From: Gordonia sediminis
Lineage (GTDB): Bacteria > Actinomycetota > Actinomycetes > Mycobacteriales > Mycobacteriaceae
DNA length: 64,000 bases
Assembly (NCBI GenBank): GCA_004193205.1
Contig: RZUM01000001.1
Location: forward strand, 1 to 64,000
Direction of reading: 5' to 3'
Of the stretch, positions 1 to 8,325 are shown in pieces. Both the position numbers and the translations under genes were made by a program. How positions within the stretch are numbered: the stretch's first letter is position 1; every line of letters begins with the position of its first letter. The notes under the pieces were generated by a model. That model did not search any database and was not told the origin of the DNA. It saw nothing but the letters and a program-made list of their open reading frames with translations.

Positions 1-187
1 GGCATGCACCCCGCGACCCGCGCCCACCACCTCATCGTTCATCTGCATCGCTGCCCCGTGTCCATGCGCACTCCCCCGAGTGCACGTCGGCCATGCTGGT
101 CTCAGCGATTGTCCCGGTCGGCTTTGCCGGATTCAACACGGGGGCGTCATCCGCGGCCGGCGAGACACCGACGCATAGACCCGCGGA

Positions 188-1603
188 TCAGCGGGTTCTC
201 GACGCGATATCCTTGTTGAGCTGCGACGATGCCGGGCTGGACCGCTGCGGCGACGCTGAAGGGACCGCAGTCGCGCGCATCGGCCCACCGATGGCGTGAT
301 AGCGCCAGCCGGCGTCGCGCCAGGTCTGCGGGTCGAGGCAACGGCGTCCGTCGACGATGACCCGGTCCCGGACCACATCGGATATCTCCTCGGGCGCCAT
401 GTGCACGAATTCGGCCCATTCGGTGGCGACCACGACCGCGTCGGCCTGCTCACATGCCTCCGCGGCGTTCGTCGCGTACGCCAGCATCGGATACATCCGG
501 CGCGAGTTCTCCGAGGCCTTCGGGTCGAAGACCGTCACCGACGCCCCACGCAGGGCGAGCTGCCCCGCGACGTTGAGCGCCGGCGAGTCCCGTACGTCGT
601 CGCTCTCGGGTTTGAACGCGGCACCGAGCACCGCGATGTTGGCGCCGAGGACGTCGCCGCCGCAGGCACGGGCCACCAGTTCCACCATGGCGGTGCGACG
701 CCGGGTGTTGATCGCGTCGACCTCACGCAGGAATCGCAGCGATTGGGTCGCGCCGACCTCGTCCGCGCGGGCGATGAAACCCCGGATGTCCTTGGGCAGA
801 CACCCACCGCCGAACCCCAGTCCCGCATTGAGGAATCGGCGTCCGATCCGCTTGTCGTGGCCGATCGCGTCGGCCAACGTGGAGACGTCGGCCCCGACGG
901 CCTCGCAGATCTCACTGACCGCATTGATGAACGAGATCTTTGTCGCCAGGAAGGCATTGGCCGAGACCTTCACCAGTTCGGCGGTGGCCCAGTCGGTTCG
1001 GATGAACGGCACACCCGTCGAGAGGATGTCGCAGTAGATTTCGGTGACGATCTGCTCGGCGGTGCTCTCGACGGTGTCGGGATCGGTGCCCAGCACCAGA
1101 CGGTCGGGTTCGAGGGTGTCCTCGACCGCGAATCCCTCACGCAGGAACTCCGGGCTCCACGCCAGTTCGATCCGGGAACCGGGTGCGGTCAGCACCGCCA
1201 TCCGCTGGGCGAGTGCGGTGGCGGTTCCGACCGGGACCGTCGACTTGCCGACGACGAGGTGGTCGCCACGCAGCAGCGGGGTGAGGGCGTCGACGGCGGA
1301 TTCGACGTAGCCGAGGTCGACACCGTATCCACGGCGCTGCTGCGGTGTTCCGACCCCGAGGAAATGCACGGACGCGAATGCCGCCGCCTCACGCACATCG
1401 GTGGTGAACTGTAGACGTCCGGCGGAGAGGTTGCGACGCAGCACATCCGACAGGCCGGGTTCGAAAAACGGCGTGTCCCCGGCCTTCAGGCGCGCGACCT
1501 TGTCCGCGTCGGTGTCCACACCGAGGACGTCGTGTCCGAGTTCGGCCATACAGGCCGCGTGCGTCGCGCCGAGGTATCCGCACCCGATCACCGTGAGCTT
1601 CAT
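188..1603 (-). CDS. ugd: UDP-glucose 6-dehydrogenase
   Basis: Oxidises UDP-glucose to UDP-glucuronate with two NAD+, supplying precursors for cell-envelope glycans; cytosolic. The 471-residue protein opens with the Rossmann loop GCGYLG (residues 7-12). The active-site signature GFGGGCLPKD puts the catalytic cysteine at about residue 268, and a typical C-terminal UDP-binding domain follows. The ATG at 1603 was chosen because the Rossmann beta-strand must lie at the extreme N-terminus; the frame stays open upstream but adds only arginine-rich residues. The last 30 or so residues are a low-complexity Ser/Arg/Pro tail. dcd and a tRNA-Gly lie upstream, as I remember for mycobacterial udgA-dcd-glyU. 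A GDP-mannose dehydrogenase is the main alternative. Confidence 0.93.
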   Translation of the reverse strand: MKLTVIGCGYLGATHAACMAELGHDVLGVDTDADKVARLKAGDTPFFEPGLSDVLRRNLSAGRLQFTTDVREAAAFASVHFLGVGTPQQRRGYGVDLGYVESAVDALTPLLRGDHLVVGKSTVPVGTATALAQRMAVLTAPGSRIELAWSPEFLREGFAVEDTLEPDRLVLGTDPDTVESTAEQIVTEIYCDILSTGVPFIRTDWATAELVKVSANAFLATKISFINAVSEICEAVGADVSTLADAIGHDKRIGRRFLNAGLGFGGGCLPKDIRGFIARADEVGATQSLRFLREVDAINTRRRTAMVELVARACGGDVLGANIAVLGAAFKPESDDVRDSPALNVAGQLALRGASVTVFDPKASENSRRMYPMLAYATNAAEACEQADAVVVATEWAEFVHMAPEEISDVVRDRVIVDGRRCLDPQTWRDAGWRYHAIGGPMRATAVPSASPQRSSPASSQLNKDIASRTR

Positions 1604-1729
1604 GCATTCAGTGGGTACGCGGGGTTTCCATCCGCGACGCGACCGCGACGTGGCGCGGGCGTATCGCATCGGTGAACATCAACCGGGTCGGGTGAACAGC
1701 AGTCGACGGACGGTTTGCCGTGTCGGAGG

Positions 1730-2317
1730 TCAGTCGCGTTTCGGCAGGTCAGGCTGGGGGAAGTTCAGGTACGCCTTCGACGGCGTGGGTCCGCGCTGGC
1801 CCTGATACTTCGACCCAACCGCGGAGCTGCCGTAGGGGTGTTCGGCCGGGCTGGACAACCGGAACAGGCACAGTTGGCCGATCTTCATCCCGGGCCACAG
1901 GGTGATCGGCAGGTTGGCGACATTCGACAGCTCGAGCGTGATGTGCCCGGAGAAGCCGGGATCGATGAAGCCGGCCGTGGAATGGGTGAGCAGACCCAGG
2001 CGGCCCAGCGACGATTTCCCCTCCAGACGCCCCGCGAGGGAGTCGGGCAGCGTGCACACCTCCAGCGTCGAGCCGAGCACGAACTCGCCAGGGTGCAGCA
2101 CGAACGGCTCTCCCTCGGGCGGCTCGACGAGGCTGGTCAGTTCGTCCTGCCGCTGGGCGGGGTCGATGTGGGTGTAGCGGGTGTTGTTGAAGACACGGAA
2201 GAGGTTGTCGAGGCGGACGTCGATGCTCGACGGCTGAACGAGCCCGGGGTCGAACGGTTCGACGGACAACCGCCCGTCGGCGATCTCGGAACGGATGTCG
2301 CGATCGGAGAGCAGCAC
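1730..2317 (-). CDS. dcd: dCTP deaminase
   Basis: Converts dCTP to dUTP for thymidylate synthesis; mycobacterial relatives are bifunctional and also hydrolyse dUTP. The 195-residue product carries the trimeric dUTPase-like core: [11 protein letters not shown] near residue 28, [11 protein letters not shown] near 97, and [15 protein letters not shown] near 111 followed by the catalytic-Glu strand ITLEL. The GTG at 2317 matches the usual VLLSDRD/MLLSDRD N-terminus of the family; an ATG eight codons upstream (2341) is possible but adds non-conserved residues. It is transcribed in the same direction as ugd, 126 bases ahead of it, and divergently from the tRNA-Gly gene. Confidence 0.95.
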   Translation of the reverse strand: MLLSDRDIRSEIADGRLSVEPFDPGLVQPSSIDVRLDNLFRVFNNTRYTHIDPAQRQDELTSLVEPPEGEPFVLHPGEFVLGSTLEVCTLPDSLAGRLEGKSSLGRLGLLTHSTAGFIDPGFSGHITLELSNVANLPITLWPGMKIGQLCLFRLSSPAEHPYGSSAVGSKYQGQRGPTPSKAYLNFPQPDLPKRD

Positions 2318-2480
2318 GCCTGCGAGGTTATCGGACCTCATTCGGCGCGGGGCCGCGGGAATCGGATGCATCCGGGCCCGCACGCCCAACCCGACGTCCC
2401 ACGATCCGATGCGGGGATGGCCCCACGCACCCACCCCGACCGTTTGCTACTCTGTCGGTCGCGAGGTTCACGCCCCGCAC

Positions 2481-2554
2481 GCCGATGTAGTTCAATGGCA
2501 GAACATCAGCTTCCCAAGCTGAATACGCGGGTTCGATTCCCGTCATCGGCTCCA
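2481..2554 (+). tRNA. glyU: tRNA-Gly (anticodon CCC)
   Basis: A complete cloverleaf can be drawn. The acceptor arm pairs GCCGATG with CATCGGC, the D arm pairs GTTC with GAAC, and the anticodon stem pairs TCAGC with GCTGA around the loop TTCCCAA (anticodon CCC at 2513-2515). The T arm carries the TTCGATT loop. The 3' CCA is encoded at 2552-2554. It reads GGG glycine codons. It lies divergent from dcd, as glyU does in mycobacteria by my recollection. Confidence 0.95.
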
Positions 2555-2924
2555 CGTTTACTGGGCTTTCGTCCCTGTGTCCGAGGTGCGAGCGACGATC
2601 GGTCCCGCAACGGCCCCTGAGCAGCAGGGGCCATCGGACGACTCCTCGACGATCAGCATCGCCGCACCGGTCCACCATCCGCGCAAGACTCGCCGATCTG
2701 CCGCCCTCAGGTCGTGCTCAATACTCGTTTTGAGCGCAATGCCAAAAACCCAGAATTGTTGCCAAGGACGACTGTCCGCGGCCACAAGTGGGACAAACGC
2801 CGCGTTTCGGTCGTAGGAACGTCGTGAATCGCCTAGGTTTATTGAGGCGACTGCAAATCCAGCCGGGCCTGCGTGATTCGTAAACCTGACGGCGTCGGCG
2901 TACTGGTGAACGGGAATTCTTCCT
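2555..2924. other. Intergenic region between tRNA-Gly and the glycine-repeat gene
   Basis: No convincing gene is seen in these 370 bases. The first 80 bases hold a terminator-like hairpin behind the tRNA. The rest is less GC-rich than its surroundings and presumably carries the promoter of the glycine-repeat protein; I could not pick a confident -10/-35 pair. An opposite-strand frame of 128 codons crosses the region but has no recognisable motif and I do not accept it. Confidence 0.5.
2612..2632 (+). terminator. Hairpin downstream of tRNA-Gly
   Basis: Perfect 8-bp inverted repeat GGCCCCTG/CAGGGGCC with a 5-base loop, 58 bases after the encoded CCA. There is no T-run behind it, as is common for actinobacterial terminators. 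It probably ends the tRNA transcript. Confidence 0.5.
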
Positions 2925-4502
2925 ATGACTTCGACCATGGCCAAGCATCGAAAAACGGGACTTGTTCGGCGGCTGGGTTATGCCCTCCCGGCCCTCACCG
3001 CGGGAGTGGCCGGTGCTTCGATAGTCGGTGCCGGTGTCCTGCAGGTGACCGTACCCGCCGGAGGGGCGGCGACGCGCGCGGTGCAGCCGGCCTCGGTCGG
3101 CGTACCGCTGGCACCGCCGATTGCCCCCTGCTCGTGGTGGGATGCGAACTGCTCGGGATCGCCACATGGATCGGCAGCGGTTTCGGCCTGGGCGGATATC
3201 GCGTTCAACAGCAGTGCGACGAACAATGCGCCGATGATCGGTCCCGGTGGCTGGCTCATCGGCGATGGGATCGATGCCGCCGCCGACTGCGCCGGCGCCG
3301 ACTGCAACGGCGGCGACGCCGGGTTCCTGTACGGCAACGGCGGTAACGGAGCCAATGGCGGGTCCGGTGGTCGGGGCGGTCTGGTCGGCGACGGCGGCAA
3401 CGGCGGTGATGCCACCGCTGGAGGCCAGGACGGCGGTGCCGGCGGGGCCGGAGGGGCCTTGTTCGGCGACGGTGGCGACGGCGGCAACGGATATTACGGC
3501 AGCGATGGTGGAAACGGCGGCGACGCCGGGCGGTGGGCGCTGTTCGGCAACGGCGGCGCCGGCGGCGCCGGCGGCGCCGGCAATCCGGCGGCGGTGATGA
3601 CCCTCGATCTCGTCGCCGGTGGTGATGGCGGTCAGGGCGGTAACGCCGCGCTGCTGTTCGGTATCGGGGGTGCGGGTGGCGCCGGCGGAGACGGCGCGGA
3701 CGCCGCGGATGCCGTTGCCCCGACGCCGACGCAGGCCGCTGACGGTGATCCGACCTACGCGCAGCCGGGCGGAACCCCCTATTCGGACGATGAGACCGGT
3801 ACCACCGGTGGCGATGGCGACCCGGGCACCGTCGCGGGCGAGGTCGGCGGTGATGGCGGTAACGGTCAGGGTTCGGCCACCGGTGCATACGCCACCGGCG
3901 GAGATGGCGGCACCGGCGGCAACGGCGGAGCCGGCGCAAACGGTGGTGACGGCGGCAACGGCGGCGACGGTGGTTTCGGAGTTGCCTATGCCACCGGCGG
4001 CAACGGCGGCAACGGCGGCACCGGCGGCACCGGGGTCGCGGGCAACACCGGCACTGCGGGCGGCGACGGCGGCCAGGGCGGCCGCGGCGGGCTGATCGGC
4101 GGCGACGGCGGCCCCGGCGGCGAGGGCGGCAACGGCGGCGCGGGTAGTGCCGGACTTGCGGGCGGAGATGGCGGCGCCGGCGGTGACGGCGGGGACGCGG
4201 ATGCGAATTTCGGCGGCCTCGGTGGCGATGGCGGTGACGGCGGCGGTGGTGGCCAAGGTGGCCAAGGTGGTGATGGCGGCCCCGGCGGTGCAGGCGGCGC
4301 GGGTGGTGACGCAGGGGTGTTCGGCAACACGGGCACCAGCGGCACCGGCGGTGACGGCGGCAGTGGCGCGGCCGGTGGTCCAGGTGGCGGCGCGGGTGCC
4401 GGCGGCGGGGCCGGTAGCGGCACCTTCGACAACGGTGCTGCGGGCAGCGAGGGCAGTCCAGGCGCCTCCGGTGGCGACGGCTCCGACGGTACGAGCGGCT
4501 AA
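2925..4502 (+). CDS. Exported PGRS-like glycine-repeat protein without PE domain
   Basis: A 525-residue protein. Residues 1-50 look like a signal sequence: basic AKHRKTGLVRR, then a hydrophobic Ala/Val/Gly stretch. Residues 60-125 hold four cysteines in two pairs (PCSWWDANC, DCAGADC) and the lead-in GPGGWLIGDG. From about residue 128 to the end it is built of GGX triplets (GGD, GGN, GGA, GGT), with larger modules recurring around ALFGNGGAGG, ALFGDGGDGG, LLFGIGGAGG and AYATGGDGG. This closely resembles the PGRS domain of mycobacterial PE_PGRS proteins, but the PE domain is absent and a Sec-like leader takes its place. ATG 2925 is used; ATG 2937 is also possible, and neither has a strong ribosome site. 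A 608-codon frame on the opposite strand is a composition shadow. Role unknown; surface or cell-wall location is an inference. Confidence 0.85.
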   Translation: MTSTMAKHRKTGLVRRLGYALPALTAGVAGASIVGAGVLQVTVPAGGAATRAVQPASVGVPLAPPIAPCSWWDANCSGSPHGSAAVSAWADIAFNSSATNNAPMIGPGGWLIGDGIDAAADCAGADCNGGDAGFLYGNGGNGANGGSGGRGGLVGDGGNGGDATAGGQDGGAGGAGGALFGDGGDGGNGYYGSDGGNGGDAGRWALFGNGGAGGAGGAGNPAAVMTLDLVAGGDGGQGGNAALLFGIGGAGGAGGDGADAADAVAPTPTQAADGDPTYAQPGGTPYSDDETGTTGGDGDPGTVAGEVGGDGGNGQGSATGAYATGGDGGTGGNGGAGANGGDGGNGGDGGFGVAYATGGNGGNGGTGGTGVAGNTGTAGGDGGQGGRGGLIGGDGGPGGEGGNGGAGSAGLAGGDGGAGGDGGDADANFGGLGGDGGDGGGGGQGGQGGDGGPGGAGGAGGDAGVFGNTGTSGTGGDGGSGAAGGPGGGAGAGGGAGSGTFDNGAAGSEGSPGASGGDGSDGTSG

Positions 4503-4603
4503 CCGTTGGTCGAGTGCTCCCGCGTATATCTCGCAGGCGAACATTCACGGTGCAGGACAAGCAGTTCAAACCAGGCGATCCAGGGGTTCACCAAGGGATT
4601 GCC

Positions 4604-4688
4604 GAAGCTTCCCTGACCTCAGGCCGGGAAGCTGAAATCGGGCAAGAGCGCCGGGTTGCCCGATACCGGTCAGGAATCGAGAAGCTTC
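4604..4688. repeat. Nested inverted repeat upstream of the VOC gene
   Basis: An inner perfect 9-bp stem, ATCGGGCAA (4637-4645) with TTGCCCGAT (4656-4664), is enclosed by outer arms GAAGCTTCCCTGACC (4604-4618) and GGTCAGG (4668-4674) plus GAAGCTTC (4681-4688). The outer arms match over 15 positions apart from a 6-base insertion on the right side. It lies between the glycine-repeat gene and the VOC gene, so it may be a terminator for the first or a leader structure for the second. Confidence 0.55.
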
Positions 4689-4717
4689 CGTGCCGGTCGG
4701 CTCCTATCGTCGACGGT

Positions 4718-5359
4718 ATGACGAACATCGATTACATCACCCTCGAAGTTGCCGATCCCGATGCGGCAAAGCAGTTCTATGACAACGCCTTCGGCGACAC
4801 CGACCTGACCACGCGTGTTCGGCTGTCGACCTCCGACGCGCCGACGTCGGGCTTCCGCGGCTTCGTCGTGTCCATGGTCGTGGCGGACGCGGCCGTTGTC
4901 GATTCGTTGATGGAACCGGCGATCGCGGCAGGCGCCACCGTCCTCAAGCCTGCCAAGAGATCGTTCTGGGGCTACGGAGGCGTCGTGCAGGCTCCGGATG
5001 GGACGATCTGGAAGGTTGCGACGTCGAAGAAGAAGCCGACCGGCGCCCCTCTGCGCACCATCGACGATGTCGTGCTGCTTCTCGGCGTCGACGACGTGTC
5101 CGCGAGCAAACAGTTCTACGTCGACCACGGGCTCGTCGTCGCGAAGAGCTTCGGCCGTAAGTATGCCGAGTTCGAGAGCGGCCCGGATTCGGTGAAGCTC
5201 GCCCTCTACGGGCGGAAGGCGGCGGCCAAGGACGCCGGCGTCGACGCCGACGGAACCGGGTCGCATCGCCTCGTCATCGGGATCGACGGCACCGGATTCA
5301 CCGACCCGGATGGATTCGCCTGGGAGCCGAAGGTGGCCGACAGGTCCTCGACGAACTGA
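4718..5359 (+). CDS. Tandem VOC (glyoxalase/bleomycin-resistance fold) protein
   Basis: A 213-residue protein of two vicinal-oxygen-chelate half modules. Module 1 starts ITLEVADPDAAKQFYDNAFG (residues 5-24) and module 2 starts VVLLLGVDDVSASKQFYVDHG (around residue 113). Such proteins bind a metal between paired modules and act as lyases, dioxygenases, isomerases or drug-binding proteins; the substrate here cannot be read from sequence. ATG 4718 was chosen because the first beta-strand follows at once; an in-frame extension to 4514 crosses the inverted repeat and is not protein-like. It is a single gene; the next gene (GTG 5453) lies 93 bases downstream. Confidence 0.85.
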   Translation: MTNIDYITLEVADPDAAKQFYDNAFGDTDLTTRVRLSTSDAPTSGFRGFVVSMVVADAAVVDSLMEPAIAAGATVLKPAKRSFWGYGGVVQAPDGTIWKVATSKKKPTGAPLRTIDDVVLLLGVDDVSASKQFYVDHGLVVAKSFGRKYAEFESGPDSVKLALYGRKAAAKDAGVDADGTGSHRLVIGIDGTGFTDPDGFAWEPKVADRSSTN

Positions 5360-5452
5360 GACCTCACCCGCGCGGGCCCGACTCGCGTCACCTCGGCAAG
5401 ATCCGCCGCTGACCAGAGTCCGTCGACCGGCATCGCACGTACACTCACCGAC

Positions 5453-6904
5453 GTGGGCGGTGTCCCGGCATCCTCGACGGCCGGACGATGGCTGATCGGC
5501 GCCGCGGTACTCGGATCGGGGGTGGCCTTCCTCGACAGCACCGTGGTGAACGTGGCGCTGCCCGCGATCGCCCGCGACCTCGACACCGGACTGACCGGGC
5601 AGCAATGGGTTCTCGACGGCTACATGCTGACCCTGAGCGCGCTGCTGCTGGGTGGCGGCGCGGCCGGAGATCGATACGGGCGGCGTCGGGTGTTCGTGAT
5701 CGGCCTCGTGCTATTCGCCGTCGCGTCCATGGGATGCGGCCTGGCCCCGACGATCGGCTGGCTGATCGTCGCGCGCGTCGTGCAGGGCGTCGGTGCCGCG
5801 GCGGTCGTGCCGGGGAGCCTGGCCCTGATCGACGCCGAGATCGCGGAGTCCGACCGTGGTCGCGCTATCGGCCTGTGGGCCGGGATGTCCGGGGCGACAA
5901 GCGCGTTGGGTCCCTTCGTCGGTGGATGGCTCGTCGATGCGGCGTCGTGGCGGTGGGTCTTCTTCATCAGCGTGCCCGTGGCGCTGGGTGCGATCTGGAT
6001 TTCGGTACGCCACGTGTCGGAATCGCGGGACGAGACGCTGACCGGGCGTCTCGACGTCGCCGGCGCCACGGCCATCACTGTCGGGCTCACCGGTGTCATC
6101 TACACGCTGATCGAGCTTCCGTCGAAGGGTTGGACTCTCGGGGTCGTGGTCGCGGCTGTCGTCGGCCTCGCCGCACTGGTCGCGTTCCTTCTCGTCGAGT
6201 CACGCGCGGATGCTCCGTTGCTGCCGCTGGAACTGTTCCGGTCGTGGCAGTTCACCGGCGCCAATCTCACCACCCTGGTGGTGTACGCCGCGCTGGGCGG
6301 TGCGCTGTTCCTGGTTGCCCTGCAACTGCAGCAGAGCATGGGTTATTCGGCGTTGGAGGCCGGCATGGCGATGTTGCCCAGTACCGTCATCATGCTGTTC
6401 GGTTCGCCGTTCTCGGGACGAATGGCGCAGGTCACCGGCCCGCGTCTACCGATGACGGTCGGTCCGTGGGTGGCGGCCGCCGGACTGGCGCTGATGGCAC
6501 GGATCGTGCCGGGCGCGGGGTATCTCGATGCGGTGCTGCCCGCCGTCGTGGTGTTCGGGCTCGGGATGACCATCACCGTCGCACCGTTGACCTCGGCGGC
6601 GCTCGGTGCTGTGGATACTGCGCATTCGGGGATCGCGTCCGGAGTCAACAATGCCGTCGCCCGCGTGGCGAGCCTTCTCGCAGTCGCCGTCCTGCCGGTG
6701 ATCGCGGGCGTTCACGCGGGCTACGACCAGGCTCTGGGACCGGGCTTTTCGACCGCGATGATCATCGCCGCCGGCTGTTGCGCCACCGGCGGATTCATCG
6801 CCGCCGTCAGCATCCGGACGGGCGCCGTCACCCGACCACACGTCCAGCCCGGGGTCATCCACGCGTGCCAGCCGCCCGAGCCTGCGGTCAGCGACCGGTC
6901 GTGA
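5453..6904 (+). CDS. MFS drug exporter, DHA2 (14-TM) family
   Basis: Proton-driven multidrug exporter of the inner membrane, EmrB/QacA type. The 483-residue chain has about 14 hydrophobic segments. Diagnostic motifs are the TM1 motif LDSTVVNVALPAI (near residue 25), motif A GDRYGRRR between TM2 and TM3, and motif C-like GPFVGGWLVD after TM5. Start is GTG at 5453, which places TM1 about ten residues in. The C-terminal 25 residues are soluble. The adjacent MmgE/PrpD gene begins 18 bases later, so the two could share a transcript. Substrate unknown. Confidence 0.9.
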   Translation: MGGVPASSTAGRWLIGAAVLGSGVAFLDSTVVNVALPAIARDLDTGLTGQQWVLDGYMLTLSALLLGGGAAGDRYGRRRVFVIGLVLFAVASMGCGLAPTIGWLIVARVVQGVGAAAVVPGSLALIDAEIAESDRGRAIGLWAGMSGATSALGPFVGGWLVDAASWRWVFFISVPVALGAIWISVRHVSESRDETLTGRLDVAGATAITVGLTGVIYTLIELPSKGWTLGVVVAAVVGLAALVAFLLVESRADAPLLPLELFRSWQFTGANLTTLVVYAALGGALFLVALQLQQSMGYSALEAGMAMLPSTVIMLFGSPFSGRMAQVTGPRLPMTVGPWVAAAGLALMARIVPGAGYLDAVLPAVVVFGLGMTITVAPLTSAALGAVDTAHSGIASGVNNAVARVASLLAVAVLPVIAGVHAGYDQALGPGFSTAMIIAAGCCATGGFIAAVSIRTGAVTRPHVQPGVIHACQPPEPAVSDRS

Positions 6905-6922
6905 GGCCGGTAGCCTTGGCCC

Positions 6923-8278
6923 ATGAGCCTGGAGCGCTCGATCGCCGAGCGGGTCGCGGAGATGCGCGGGCAGGATATCGACTCGTCGCTGCTGCATATT
7001 CTCAAGCGCAACATCCTCGACTCGTACGCGGGGATCTGCGGATCTCTGAACGATCGCACGATGCTCGGGCACTTCGATCGCCTCGCGGCCGACGCTGAGT
7101 CCGAAACGGTCTCGGTGTGGGGCGTCGATCGGCGAGCGGGGCTCGCGGAGGCGATCTTCACAAACTCGATCCTCGGGCGCCGCAGCGATCTGCTGAACAC
7201 CTATCTGGCGCCGAACAACATGGGCGGCTCCCACCCGTCCGACAACCTTGCGCTCGTGCTCACGCTCGCCGACCACCTCGGGATGAGCGGGCGCGAGCTG
7301 ATCTCCACGGTCCACGTCGCGTTCACGTTGTCGGCCGCGTTTGCGAGCTACTACGACCCCGAAAGCGCCGACTACGACCACGATGCGGCCGCGACGTTTT
7401 ACACCGCGCTCACCATCGGATATGCGTTCGGCCTCTCGGTCCCCGAGCTGGTCACCGCGCAGCGCGTCGCCGGGATGCTCGGTCTCGACACCAACCAGGC
7501 CGCGCTCGGGAAGATGACCGACTGGAAGCACTGCACGTATGCGTCGGCGGCGATGCGCGCCATCCAGGCCGTGAAGATCGCACGGGCCGGATTCGACGCT
7601 CCTCCGGACATCTACGAGGGCGCGGCCAGCGTGAATCGCTTTTTTCCGCACGCCGACGCGTTCTTCGAGCCCGCACCGGATCTCGAGCGCATCGTCTTCA
7701 AACGCTGGCCGGCGCTCGTGTTCTGCCAGACCCCGATCGACGTCGCACTGGATCTCGCCGCAGCGGGCATCGACGCGCAGACAGTGACCGCGATTGAGGT
7801 GCGGACGTATGCGATCGCGATCCGCAATGGCGCCACCGAGGGCGCCTTCCAGCCCGAAAGCCGCGCGGCGCGAACGCATTCCATTCCCTACTGCGTCGCG
7901 ACGGCGCTGCTGAAGCCGATCGAGTACACGGACTTCGACGACCCGCGCAGCCGAGATGACACCATGCGAGCCCTGATGGCCAAGGTGTCGGTCATCGAGG
8001 ATCCGGCGCTGAGCGCCGCGTATCCGGCGACCGCGCCCTGCGAGATCTCTGTCATGTTCGCCGATGGATCGACCGTGACCCGCCGCCGCGACGTGCCTCG
8101 CGGGGACCCGAGCGATCCACTGTCCGACGATGACCTCAGCGCCAAATTGCGCACGTACTTCGGCTTCGCTCGAGACGACGCCGAGCGTGAGGATGTCATT
8201 GGCCGCCTGTGGCATCTCGAGCGCGAGCCGGACGTGGAGTGGCTGCTCGGGCCGCTCCGACGCCGGCAGTTGTCCTAG
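6923..8278 (+). CDS. MmgE/PrpD family protein
   Basis: A 451-residue member of the MmgE/PrpD family, which includes 2-methylcitrate dehydratase (PrpD) and immune-responsive aconitate decarboxylase. The N-terminal all-helical domain shows family features ILDSYAGICGSLN (near residue 31), LNTYLAPNNMGGSHPSDN (around 92) and MTDWKHCTYASAA (around 195). There are no prpB or prpC genes nearby, so a role in propionate breakdown is not supported. Decarboxylase or dehydratase action on a small tricarboxylate-like acid is the family-level guess. ATG 6923 lies 18 bases after the exporter stop. Confidence 0.85.
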   Translation: MSLERSIAERVAEMRGQDIDSSLLHILKRNILDSYAGICGSLNDRTMLGHFDRLAADAESETVSVWGVDRRAGLAEAIFTNSILGRRSDLLNTYLAPNNMGGSHPSDNLALVLTLADHLGMSGRELISTVHVAFTLSAAFASYYDPESADYDHDAAATFYTALTIGYAFGLSVPELVTAQRVAGMLGLDTNQAALGKMTDWKHCTYASAAMRAIQAVKIARAGFDAPPDIYEGAASVNRFFPHADAFFEPAPDLERIVFKRWPALVFCQTPIDVALDLAAAGIDAQTVTAIEVRTYAIAIRNGATEGAFQPESRAARTHSIPYCVATALLKPIEYTDFDDPRSRDDTMRALMAKVSVIEDPALSAAYPATAPCEISVMFADGSTVTRRRDVPRGDPSDPLSDDDLSAKLRTYFGFARDDAEREDVIGRLWHLEREPDVEWLLGPLRRRQLS

Positions 8279-8325
8279 CCTCACCCGGCATGGGAATGCG
8301 GACAAACCGCGCATCGCCTCAGCCG

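Noticed and set aside
1-187. Several short frames at the left edge
   Set aside because: They disagree in strand, have no motifs and are short. This is probably the 3' flank of ugd.
2558-2944. A 128-codon minus-strand frame behind tRNA-Gly
   Set aside because: No motif or homologue recognised, and it covers the likely tRNA terminator and the promoter of the next gene.
2718-4544. A 608-codon Ala/Thr-rich frame on the minus strand opposite the glycine-repeat gene
   Set aside because: It is the reverse reading of GGX codons. The plus-strand frame has a signal sequence and PGRS modules, while this one has only composition.
3247-4635. Additional plus-strand frames inside the glycine-repeat gene
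   Set aside because: They are shifted readings of the same repeat and show only Ala/Thr/Val composition.
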